A DNA stretch of 19,318 bases from JBBROS01 sp964246015 (GTDB taxonomy: Bacteria > Pseudomonadota > Alphaproteobacteria > Acetobacterales > Acetobacteraceae). Below, piece by piece: positions 1-8,093 of this stretch; the stretch's first letter is position 1; each line of letters begins with the position of its first letter. A program made the position numbers and the translations under genes. The notes under the pieces were generated by a model, which was given only the letters and a program-made list of their open reading frames with translations, made no database searches and had not been told where the DNA came from. The DNA lies in assembly GCA_964246015.1 (NCBI GenBank), contig CAXTPG010000086.1, positions 1 through 19,318 of the forward strand, read 5' to 3'.

Positions 1-1816
1 CCGCGTTCGACTACGCCGTCAACGGCCTCATCGTCGGCAACATCTACGCCCTCCTCGCCGTCGGCCTCGCCCTCATCTTCGGGGTCTCCCACCTCATTAA
101 CTTCGCCCACGGCTCCGTCTTCGCCGTCGGCGCCTATGTCGGCCTCGGCTCCATCACCTTCCTGAAAACCCCCCTCCCCCTCACGATCCTCGTCGTCGCC
201 GTCGCATGCGCCCTCCTGGGAATGGCCATCGAGCGCATCGGCCTCCGCCCCCTCGCCGGCTCCGCCCGCATCGCCCCCCTCCTCGCCACCATCGGCATCA
301 GCTTCGTGCTCGACCAGCTCCTGCAGCTCGTCGCCAGCCCCGACCCCCGCGCCCTCCCCTCGCAGCTCCCGTCCTGGCGCATCACGATCGGCGGCGGCAC
401 CATCGGCGCGCTCGACCTGCTGATCTTCGGCATCGGCGTCGGCACCGCCGCCGTGCTGTTCCTGTTCCTCCGCTACACGAAGCTCGGCTGGGCCGTCCGC
501 GCCGTGGCACAGGACCGCGACGCCGCGCTGCAGATGGGCGTCGATGCAGACCGCGTGAACGCGACCGTCTTCGCCATCGCCGGCGCGCTGGGCGGCATCG
601 CCGGGCTCCTGGTGGGCATGTACTACAACCAGATCAGCCCCAACATCAGCTTCCAGGCCACCTTGAAGGGCGTCGTCGCGACCGTCATCGGCGGCATGGG
701 CAACATCCCGGGCGCCGTCGCCGGCGGCCTCATCCTGGGGCTCACCGAAAGCTTCGGCGTCGCGGTCTTCGGCAGCGCCGCCCGCAACCTCTTCGCCTTC
801 GCCCTCCTGCTGGCCATGCTCGCCCTCCGCCCCGACGGGCTCTTCACCCGCCGTGGCGCCACCCCGCCCGAGCCGCTGACCGGCAGCTTCATCGCCCCCA
901 GCCGCCCGATGCGCGTGCCCCCCTGGGCCATCGCCGCCGCCCTCGTCCTCGCCGCCCTCCTGCCCCTCGCGGCCCCCGACTCGCCCTACCTGCTGCAAAC
1001 CCTCACCACCGCCTGGCTCTACGCCATCCTGGCCCTCAGCCTGACGCTGGTCGCCGGCACGCTGGGCCAGGTGTCGCTCGGCCACGCCGGCCTGCTGGCG
1101 ATCGGCGCCTACGCGTCCGCCCTCCTCGCCGTCGACGCGAAGCTGCCGCCCCTGCTCACCATCCCGCTGGCCGGAATCTGCGCCGCCGCCATCGGCACGC
1201 TGCTCATCTGGCCGTCCTTCCGCCTCCGGGGTCACGCCCTGTCGATCGCGACCCTGGGCGTGGGCGAGGTCGTCTCGCTGACCATCCTCAATTGGGACAG
1301 CCTCACCCACGGCCCCATCGGCGTCGTCGGCATTCCCTCCCCGGCCCTCGGCGACTACCCCATCGAATCCCCCCGCGACCTCTACTGGCTCTCCCTCTCT
1401 CTCCTCGCCATCCTCGGTTTCGCCCAGTCCCGCCTGCTGGGCTCCCACCTGGGCCGCACCTTCCGCGCCATCCGCGACGACGACACCGCCGCCCGCGCCT
1501 TCGGCATCCGCCCGGCCCGCTACAAGGCCATCGGCTTCGCCGTCGGCGGCTTCCTCGCCGGCGTCTCCGGCGCCGTCACCGCCCACATCTACAGCTACAT
1601 CAACCACGAGACCTTCACCGCCCAGATTTCCGTTCTGGCCCTCACGATGGTCATCCTCGGCGGCCTCGGGAACCTCACGGGCGCCGTCGTCGGCTCCGTC
1701 GCCCTCATCGCCCTGCCGGAGATGTTCCGCTTCACCGCCGAGTACCGCATCCTCATCTACGGCCTCGTCCTCATCCTCCTCGTCCGCTTCCGCCCCCAGG
1801 GCCTGTTCGGCACCGT

Positions 1817-1820
<4 letters not shown>
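1..1820 (+). CDS. Fused LivH-LivM branched-chain amino acid-type ABC transporter permease (5' truncated)
   Basis: The reading frame is open from base 3 at the window edge, so the true start lies upstream; 605 residues are visible. Residues 1-285 match LivH, with the typical N-terminal GNIYALLAVGLALIFG and HLINFAHG segments and the cytoplasmic loop AVAQDRDAALQMGV. After a short linker, about residue 303 onward matches LivM, with QVSLGHAGLLAIGAYAS, VVSLTILNWDSLTHGP and FRAIRDDDTAARAFGI. Both halves are strongly hydrophobic with many membrane segments. In the HAAT family LivH and LivM are usually separate proteins that form the inner-membrane pore; here they are one polypeptide. An in-frame ATG at 222 falls inside the conserved LivH N-terminal region and is not the start. 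The stop overlaps the livG start by 4 bp (ATGA). The substrate cannot be read from the sequence; amino acids, amides, urea and other solutes are carried by this family. Confidence 0.93.
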
Positions 1821-2647
<827 letters not shown>

Positions 2648-2673
2648 GCAAGGGGAGCGCAGGCCGAAAGACC

Positions 2674-2702
2674 TTGCAATACGCGATGCAACATGATAGG
2701 AT
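2674..2702 (+). promoter_or_regulatory. Candidate sigma-70-type promoter with overlapping inverted repeat, ahead of the hydrolase gene
   Basis: TTGCAA (2674-2679) and TAGGAT (2697-2702) are separated by exactly 17 nt; each matches 4 of 6 consensus bases. The -35 region is also the left arm of an inverted repeat, TTGCA-N8-TGCAA (2674-2691), a possible operator. A short direct repeat, ATGATAG, occurs at 2693-2699 and 2701-2707. This stretch is clearly more AT-rich than the livG sequence before it. It would let the two inserted genes be transcribed separately from the liv operon. Prediction by eye only. Confidence 0.4.
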
Positions 2703-2732
2703 GATAGTCCTTAAAGATCGATGAGGATGCCG

Positions 2733-3785
2733 ATGACCTGGGAATGCCAAGGCCGCCAGTATCACGGTTGGTTCGGCAACGGCACCTGCGGCAACGGCGA
2801 TGACGGCGGCACGTCCGTCGCCGTCCAGGTCGGCTACGGCGCGCTTCCATACCTGGAGACGGGCGAGCGCCGGCCGTATGAGGCCTGGCTGCATCGGGGC
2901 GGCATCCAGGCCCTCACGACGGTGCTGCCGGCCTGGGAGCGCGGCGCCGGGCTGGGCGAGAAGACGTTCCGCACCCGCTTCTTCGGCTCGCACGGGCAAG
3001 AGAGCGTGGCCGCGGCGGCGCAGGACGTCGGCACCCTGCTGTCGCAGGCGCCGGACGGTCCCGAGGGGGACGCGCTGCGGCTGGACGCCGGCCGCGGCTT
3101 CGCGGAGCTGGTTCAGGCGGCGCAGGTGGAGGCGGTGGGTCCGCTGATGGCAACGGCTGTGCGCCAGGCGGAAGCGGCGCCGCCGCGTCCCGCCCCGGCG
3201 CGGCCCGCCGCCCCCCCGGCACCCCGGAACGGGACGCCGCAGCAACGCCAGGCACGCCTCCTGCGCGAGCAGAATGTCCGCAACATGGCAACGGTGATGT
3301 GGCAGGAGGCGCGCGGCCAGGGCACGCTCGCGATGACCGCCGTCGGCTTCACGCTCCGCAACCGGCTGGCCCGCAGCGGTGAAGTCGGCATCGCGGACGT
3401 CTGGCGCGGCTATAACCACGGTGCGGTCCCGGGCGGGCTACAGCCGGACGACGCCGCCGCGTGGGCGATTGCGCAGCGGACCGCCCGGGACATCATCGAC
3501 AGCAAGCTCACCGACCCCACCCAGGGCGCGACCCACTTCTACACACCCAACAAGATGCCGGTCGAAAATGGCACCATCAAACCGACCGACGACATCGGGG
3601 GTGGATTGGAGGATGTTCCGGGGTCGGTCAGCGATGATGGGCAGCACCACAAGACATACCGCCCGCGGTTCAGCGTCGAGTATCCGCAGATCACCGTTCC
3701 CGGTATCCCCGAGCCGCTCTTCAAGTTCTATCGGGCGACGGAGAACGTCCGGTTCGGGCGTAGGCGGGGCGCAGTAACGCGATGA
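2733..3785 (+). CDS. SleB-like cell wall hydrolase (Hydrolase_2) without signal peptide; candidate effector
   Basis: The chosen ATG (2733) has GAGG at 2723-2726 with a 6-nt spacer; in-frame ATGs at 2721 and 2727 are possible but overlap that site. The product is 350 residues. Residues 1-145 form an N-terminal region I do not recognise, rich in Gly and aromatic residues near the start. A Pro/Ala linker (149-164) leads to a SleB/Hydrolase_2 domain (about 180-335): MATVMWQEARGQG carries the predicted catalytic glutamate E192, followed by LRNRL and GATHFYTP (265-272), with a final FKFYRA matching the family's terminal aromatic block. Members of this family cleave peptidoglycan, as lytic transglycosylases or amidases. 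No Sec signal or membrane segment is seen, so export would need a specialised route or lysis. It overlaps the next gene by 4 bp. Codon use is less C-biased than in livG. A phage endolysin relative is an alternative. Confidence 0.75.
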   Translation: MTWECQGRQYHGWFGNGTCGNGDDGGTSVAVQVGYGALPYLETGERRPYEAWLHRGGIQALTTVLPAWERGAGLGEKTFRTRFFGSHGQESVAAAAQDVGTLLSQAPDGPEGDALRLDAGRGFAELVQAAQVEAVGPLMATAVRQAEAAPPRPAPARPAAPPAPRNGTPQQRQARLLREQNVRNMATVMWQEARGQGTLAMTAVGFTLRNRLARSGEVGIADVWRGYNHGAVPGGLQPDDAAAWAIAQRTARDIIDSKLTDPTQGATHFYTPNKMPVENGTIKPTDDIGGGLEDVPGSVSDDGQHHKTYRPRFSVEYPQITVPGIPEPLFKFYRATENVRFGRRRGAVTR

Positions 3786-4411
3786 GGCATGCCCTGCTCC
3801 GCGTGGTCCTAGCGCTGGCTTTCGCGGGGATTATGCGTTCCTCCGCCCATGCCGAATTCTGTCCCATCAGAGGATACGGCAGGGCGCTCGGTGATCGCGT
3901 CGATCAGGCGATGCCGATGCTGTTTGTCGGACCTCATCGGGCCGTCGGCACGGGATCGTGCCAGGATGAAGAGTGCCGGGCCGCATGGGAGGTCTTCTGC
4001 ACGGCGGTTGCGATGAGCAACATCGGATGGCCCAATACGATGGGATACCTCACTCCCGAAGGCGCCATGCAGGCGCTGCGCGAAGGGGAGCGCTACATCA
4101 GCACCTTCCCCTACGCGCACCCGCGCCGCATCCCGCTCTACTGCACCTACCTCACCCGCCTCGCCGCCCTCACCCCGGACGAACCCAAACGCGACGGCGA
4201 CAACTCCGTCCGCTACACCGTCGAACTCGCGCTCCGCATCTGGCCCCTCGACCGCTCCTGCCTCGGCCGCGTCAGGGCCGCCTTCCCCGACACCCCCGCA
4301 ATCCGAGGCATCCTCGAACTCGAACAGGAGTGCCTGAACCGCCCCGCATGGTGCCTCCCCCGCCTCCTGCCCCGCGTTCACCTGGCCCGGCACCGCAACC
4401 GCCGCCAATGA
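3782..4411 (+). CDS. Exported cysteine-rich protein of unknown family, coupled to the hydrolase; candidate immunity protein
   Basis: This 209-residue protein begins with a clear Sec signal peptide (basic MRHALLR, hydrophobic core, likely cleavage after AHA at residue 24). The mature part has eight cysteines (27, 60, 65, 73, 121, 160, 184, 191), an even number compatible with periplasmic disulfides, and no other membrane segment. The C-terminus is Arg-rich. I do not recognise the family. Its ATG overlaps the hydrolase stop by 4 bp (ATGA), so the two are probably co-translated. A cytoplasmic-type peptidoglycan hydrolase followed at once by a small periplasmic protein is the layout of amidase or muramidase effector-immunity pairs of type VI secretion; that role is inference. 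Codon choice shifts from mixed to strongly C-ending around 4100. It might instead be an unrelated Cys-rich envelope protein. Confidence 0.65.
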   Translation: MRHALLRVVLALAFAGIMRSSAHAEFCPIRGYGRALGDRVDQAMPMLFVGPHRAVGTGSCQDEECRAAWEVFCTAVAMSNIGWPNTMGYLTPEGAMQALREGERYISTFPYAHPRRIPLYCTYLTRLAALTPDEPKRDGDNSVRYTVELALRIWPLDRSCLGRVRAAFPDTPAIRGILELEQECLNRPAWCLPRLLPRVHLARHRNRRQ

Positions 4412-4430
4412 ACGCGCCCCTCATTCGCTG

Positions 4431-4482
4431 CCGGGCGGCTCCGCGGCGGGCGCGACCGCTTCCCGCCCTCGCTACCGCCCGG
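4431..4482. repeat. Nested inverted repeats (two-storey stem) before livF
   Basis: An outer perfect 8-bp inverted repeat, CCGGGCGG (4431-4438) and CCGCCCGG (4475-4482), encloses an inner perfect 6-bp repeat, GGCGGG (4445-4450) and CCCGCC (4462-4467), with an 11-nt loop. It fills most of the 102-bp gap between the Cys-rich gene and the livF start. There is no T-run after it, so it is not a standard intrinsic terminator. An RNA processing, stabilising or attenuating element is possible. Confidence 0.5.
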
Positions 4483-4502
4483 TAGGGTCATGTCCCGGAC
4501 GG

Positions 4503-4510
4503 AAGGAGGT
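4503..4510 (+). promoter_or_regulatory. Full-consensus Shine-Dalgarno of livF
   Basis: AAGGAGGT ends 3 nt before the ATG at 4514. It decides the livF start against the upstream in-frame ATG at 4490, which would place this site inside the coding sequence. Confidence 0.75.
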
Positions 4511-4513
4511 TGC

Positions 4514-5263
4514 ATGCCAGCGATAGTTGACGGAACGGGCGGCCCGTCGGCGCCGCTGCTGCAACTCGACGGCATCGACAGCTACTATGGCCCCGTCCAG
4601 GTCCATTTCGGCCTGAACCTCGCCGTGCAGCCCGGTCAGATCGTCTGCCTCCTCGGCGGCAACGCCAGCGGCAAATCGACCACCATGAAGATTATCCTCG
4701 GCCTGCTCCGCCCCCGCGCCGGCCGCGTCCTGCTCGATGGCCAGGACATCACCACCCTCCCCACCCCCGACCGCATCCGCCGCGGCGTCGCCAGCGTGCC
4801 CGAGGCCCGCCGACTCTTCCCCGCCATGACCGTGCGCGAGAACCTGCTGATGGGCGCCTACCTCCGCAGCGGCCCCGAAGTCGCCCGCGACCTCGACCGC
4901 GTCCTCACCACCTTCCCCCGCGTGGCCCAACGCATCGCCCAGCGCGCCGGCACCCTCTCGGGCGGCGAGCAGCAGATGGTCGCCCTCGCCCGCGCGCTCA
5001 TGAGCCGCCCCCGCCTGATCTGCATGGACGAGCCGACGATGGGCCTCTCCCCCCTCTTCGTCGATCGCGTCCTCGAACTCATCGCCACCATCAACAAGGA
5101 AGGCGTCGCGGTCTTCATGGTGGAGCAGAACGCCAGCCTCGCGCTGCGCATCGCCCACCATGGCTACGTCATCCAGACCGGCCGCATCGTGCTGGAAGGC
5201 ACCGCCGCCTCCCTCCTCGCCGACCCCGCCATCCGCGACGCCTACCTCGGCCAGGCCGCGTGA
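4514..5263 (+). CDS. livF: LivF-type ABC transporter ATP-binding protein
   Basis: This is the second ATPase of the HAAT importer, 249 residues from the ATG at 4514 (perfect Shine-Dalgarno). Motifs are Walker A GGNASGKS (48-55; a Gly-Gly-Asn-Ala-Ser form instead of the more usual GANGAGKT), LSGGEQQMVALARAL (148-162), Walker B LICMDEPTMGLSP (168-180) and VEQN (203-206), where LivF proteins carry Gln in place of the H-loop histidine. The segment ASVPEARRLFPAMTVRENLLMGAY is typical of LivF. It is separated from livG by the hydrolase and Cys-rich genes but remains on the same strand, and its stop overlaps the murQ GTG start by 4 bp. Codon use returns to the C-ending style of livHM and livG. Confidence 0.93.
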   Translation: MPAIVDGTGGPSAPLLQLDGIDSYYGPVQVHFGLNLAVQPGQIVCLLGGNASGKSTTMKIILGLLRPRAGRVLLDGQDITTLPTPDRIRRGVASVPEARRLFPAMTVRENLLMGAYLRSGPEVARDLDRVLTTFPRVAQRIAQRAGTLSGGEQQMVALARALMSRPRLICMDEPTMGLSPLFVDRVLELIATINKEGVAVFMVEQNASLALRIAHHGYVIQTGRIVLEGTAASLLADPAIRDAYLGQAA

Positions 5264-6276
5264 CGGCCGAACTGGACCGGCTGCAGACGGAAGCCATCCG
5301 CCCCGGCCTCGAAGACCTCGACCAGCGCCCCCCCGCCGCGATCGTCGCCCTCCTCCTCGCCGCCGAACGCGACGCCCACGACGCCCTCGCCCGCGCCGCC
5401 CCCCAGCTCCAGGCCGCCGCCGAGGCCGTCGCCGCCCGCATGACCGAAGGCGGCCGCCTGTTCTATCTCGGCGCCGGCACCCCCGGCCGCCTCGCCACGC
5501 TCGACGCCGCCGAGCTGGGCCCCACCTTCGGCGCCCCGCCCGACCTGGTCGTGCCGCTCCTCGCCGGCGGCCCGGCCGCCATGACGCAGGCCGCCGAGGG
5601 CGCCGAAGACGACACCGAAGCCGCCGCCGCCGCCCTCGACGCCCACGCGCTGACCCCGGCGGACGCCGTCATCGGCATCACCGCCTCCGGCCGTACCCCC
5701 TACGTCGTCGCCGGCCTCCGCCACGCCCGCACCCGGGGCGCGCTCGCCATCGCCATCGTCAACAACCCCGCCAGCCCCGCCGCCGCCGCCGCGGACCTCG
5801 CCGTGGAAATCCTGACCGGCGCCGAGCCCATCGCCGGCAGCACCCGCATGACCGCCGGCACCACCCAGAAGATCGCCCTCAACGCCATCAGCACCACCGC
5901 CATGATCGCCCTGGGCAAGACCTACGGCGCCCGCATGGTCGACGTCCGCGCCACCAACGACAAGCTTCGCCGCCGGGCACTCCGCATGGTCATGGACATC
6001 ACCGGCGCCCCGGAACCCGAAGCCGCCGCCGCCCTCCACGCCGCCGGCAACCGGGTCAAGCCCGCCCTGGTCGCGCTGCTGGCAGACATCCCGACGCACG
6101 AGGCCGAGCACCGCCTGGCCATCGCCCAGGGTCACATCCGCCGCGCCCTCGGCCGCGCGGTCAATCCACCCGAACCAGCGAGACCTGCACCCGCTGGTCC
6201 CGCCGCGCCGCCGCCAGCACCCCCCGCATCGCGCGATGCGCCTCCCCGCAGAACACCCGCTCCGCCGCCACCGTGA
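5260..6276 (+). CDS. murQ: N-acetylmuramic acid 6-phosphate etherase
   Basis: MurQ cleaves the D-lactyl ether of MurNAc-6-phosphate, giving GlcNAc-6-phosphate and D-lactate in cytoplasmic cell-wall recycling. The SIS-type sugar phosphate domain shows YLGAGTPGRLATLDAAELGP (69-88), LAGG and AEGAEDD (101-104, 112-118), GITASGRTPYVVAGL and AGSTRMTAGTTQKIALN (192-208). E85 and an acidic residue of the AEGAED block (E113 or E116) are the likely equivalents of the catalytic acid/base pair. Position 75 is Pro where the family normally has Ser (GTSGR). The start is GTG at 5260, overlapping the livF stop (GTGA). The catalytic part ends near residue 298, the usual family length; residues 300-338 are a Pro/Ala/Arg tail encoded opposite the 3' end of the convergent gene, probably stop-codon overrun. 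The operon link with a liv-type importer suggests uptake of a wall-derived compound. Confidence 0.9.
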   Translation: MTAELDRLQTEAIRPGLEDLDQRPPAAIVALLLAAERDAHDALARAAPQLQAAAEAVAARMTEGGRLFYLGAGTPGRLATLDAAELGPTFGAPPDLVVPLLAGGPAAMTQAAEGAEDDTEAAAAALDAHALTPADAVIGITASGRTPYVVAGLRHARTRGALAIAIVNNPASPAAAAADLAVEILTGAEPIAGSTRMTAGTTQKIALNAISTTAMIALGKTYGARMVDVRATNDKLRRRALRMVMDITGAPEPEAAAALHAAGNRVKPALVALLADIPTHEAEHRLAIAQGHIRRALGRAVNPPEPARPAPAGPAAPPPAPPASRDAPPRRTPAPPPP

Positions 6277-7987
6277 ACACCCGGCGCGCATGCAGCACGC
6301 CATCCTCCACCCGATACGTCGCCTCGTACCGGGCTCCCCCGCCCTCGACCACGACAGCCCCGGGAACCGCCCGCACCGAAGCGCCCGCAGGCAAGGTCAG
6401 CGCCACCTCCTCCACCTCCCGCCCGGGATAGCAGACATGCCCGCCATCCTCCGTCATGGCAGCCCCCAGCAGCAGCCGCCCGGGCCGCTCGAACACTCCC
6501 AACCCGCCCGGCAGCGGAAAGGGCGCCTCCCCCCCGTCCAGCAGCGCCTCGGACAGCGCGAATTGCGCGTGCACCTGATACGCCGAGACATCCCGCTCCG
6601 GCGGCGCGAAGCTGAACCCGCCCGTGCCCGGCGTGCCCAACTGCCGCAACTGCACGCTCGCCGCGCCCGCCGGCCCCCGCCCCTCGATCCAGGCGGCCAT
6701 CGCCCGCAGCGCGATCGCCTGCGGCCCGCTCGCCGCGGTCGTCGTCGTGCCCCGCACCACGTCGTCGCCGCCGATCCGCGCCTCCGTCGTCGTCCGCAGA
6801 TCGAGCGGCACCGGCGGCACCGCGGGCGTCCGCGCCAGCCGCGCCGTCTCCGGCTCCGCCAGCACCACGGGACGGTCGTACTCGTGCGCCGGCAGCAGCC
6901 CGAACGGCGCGTACGGGGCCGTGCTGTCCAGGAACATGTCCAGCGACGGCACCCACGTGATCACGTGGTTCAGCGCCCCCAGCCCGGCCGCGTTCGGCAG
7001 CGAATACAGGTTCCGCAGGCTGATCAGCGCCGGCGACGCATCGATCCCCCGCGCCGCCAGCAGCGCCTGCAGCAAGGCCGTGTGGTCCTTGCAGTCGCCA
7101 TACCCCTCCGCCAGCACCGTCTCCGCATCCCGCGGCACCACCCTCCCCTGGCCCAGGAAGATCGCGACATACCGGATCTCGGTCGCCACATGCCGGTACA
7201 GGCGCAGCGCCTGCTCCCGCGTGTCGTCGACGCCCTCGGTCAGCCGCGCCGCCAGCGCGGCGACGCCGGGCCCGGGGCGCGACCGCGGGAACGCCCGCTC
7301 GGCATAGGCGCGGCCCAGCTCGGCATAGTCGGCGAAGCTCGACGCATCCAGCAGCACGGCACCGCCCGCCGTCTCGCCCAGCCGCCAGCGGCGCACCGTG
7401 CCGCCATCCTCCAGCAGCGCCGGAGCCTCCTCCTCCAGCCCCTTCGCCTCCACCCGCAGCGCCATGCCCGGCGGCAACGCGACGGAGATGTCGGCCCGCT
7501 CCAGATACGCGCGTGTCCCCGGCTGCCACGTCGCCGTGAACTGCCCGGGGAACAGCGTCGCCGTCCCGTGCCGGCGCAGCGAATACCGCACCGTGTCCCC
7601 CGCCCCCACCGACGGGAACACGATCGTCCGCGACCGCTGCAGGCTGAACTGCGGCGCCTGGGTCCAGGTGGCGAGCGTCTGGTCCAGCACCGCGCCGGGC
7701 TGCACGGCGATCCGCCGCCCATCGGCCTTCAGCGTCGCCGCCTCGATCAGCTCGACCTCGTCCATGTCGGCGATGAAGCTGTAGCTCTGCTGCGCGACGA
7801 TGTGCGCGACCGCCGCCGTGTCCGCCCGCACCTCCCACGTCTCGGTCACGTCCGCGTTGCCGTCCGGCCCGACCCGGGCATCGAGGGTGACCGAGCGGTG
7901 CCACAGCGGCGGCGGCGGCGGCGCGGCGGCGGCGGTGCCGAACAGCCCCAGCATCATCCCCATCGCCAACACCCGGACCCGCTGCAT
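6161..7987 (-). CDS. Secreted DUF3857 / transglutaminase-like protein
   Basis: This 608-residue protein starts with a signal peptide (MQRVRVLAMGMMLGLFGTAAAA, cleavage about residue 22) followed by a proline run. Residues about 30-215 match DUF3857, a domain usually paired with transglutaminase-like domains. The papain-like core follows: catalytic Cys in EGYGDCKDHTALLQALL (C299), His in LNHVITWV (H341) and Asp in MFLDST (D354). The C-terminal 230 residues are beta-rich and resemble the DUF3858-type tail. Such proteins are mostly uncharacterised and thought to act as proteases or peptide-crosslinking enzymes in the periplasm or at the surface. The ATG (complement of 7985-7987) has a G-rich upstream stretch. 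The last 116 bp overlap murQ on the opposite strand. It is divergent from dgoK. Confidence 0.85.
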   Translation of the reverse strand: MQRVRVLAMGMMLGLFGTAAAAPPPPPLWHRSVTLDARVGPDGNADVTETWEVRADTAAVAHIVAQQSYSFIADMDEVELIEAATLKADGRRIAVQPGAVLDQTLATWTQAPQFSLQRSRTIVFPSVGAGDTVRYSLRRHGTATLFPGQFTATWQPGTRAYLERADISVALPPGMALRVEAKGLEEEAPALLEDGGTVRRWRLGETAGGAVLLDASSFADYAELGRAYAERAFPRSRPGPGVAALAARLTEGVDDTREQALRLYRHVATEIRYVAIFLGQGRVVPRDAETVLAEGYGDCKDHTALLQALLAARGIDASPALISLRNLYSLPNAAGLGALNHVITWVPSLDMFLDSTAPYAPFGLLPAHEYDRPVVLAEPETARLARTPAVPPVPLDLRTTTEARIGGDDVVRGTTTTAASGPQAIALRAMAAWIEGRGPAGAASVQLRQLGTPGTGGFSFAPPERDVSAYQVHAQFALSEALLDGGEAPFPLPGGLGVFERPGRLLLGAAMTEDGGHVCYPGREVEEVALTLPAGASVRAVPGAVVVEGGGARYEATYRVEDGVLHARRVFTVAAERVFCGEAHRAMRGVLAAARRDQRVQVSLVRVD

Positions 7988-8032
7988 CCCAGCCCCCCGA
8001 ACCGACGCCGAACCGTCACAGGACAGTGTGGG

Positions 8033-8046
8033 TCACGTTAACGTGA
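8033..8046. promoter_or_regulatory. Perfect 14-bp palindrome, candidate operator between divergent genes
   Basis: TCACGTTAACGTGA reads identically on both strands. It lies in the 106-bp gap (7988-8093) between the DUF3857 gene (-) and dgoK (+), 46 nt from one start and 48 nt from the other, a usual location for a dimeric repressor site serving both promoters. No regulator gene is present in the window. Confidence 0.5.
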
Positions 8047-8093
8047 GAATGCAAGTGGGGTGCCATCGGCGTCACGCCGTGCGAGGGAGGCCC

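Noticed and set aside
2648..4513. The livG-livF insert as an insertion sequence or prophage fragment
   Set aside because: No transposase, integrase, terminal inverted repeats or target duplication could be seen; a hydrolase alone is not enough for a phage call.
4490..4513. livF start at the ATG at 4490
   Set aside because: It would place the full-consensus Shine-Dalgarno inside the gene and add eight non-homologous residues.
6236..8041. 601-codon + strand frame opposite the DUF3857 gene
   Set aside because: Arg/Pro/His-rich shadow with no motif; the - strand frame has a signal peptide and a Cys-His-Asp triad.
7800..8093. Upstream extension of the dgoK frame
   Set aside because: Runs antisense to the DUF3857 start region; DgoK homology begins at the ATG at 8094, which has a strong ribosome site.
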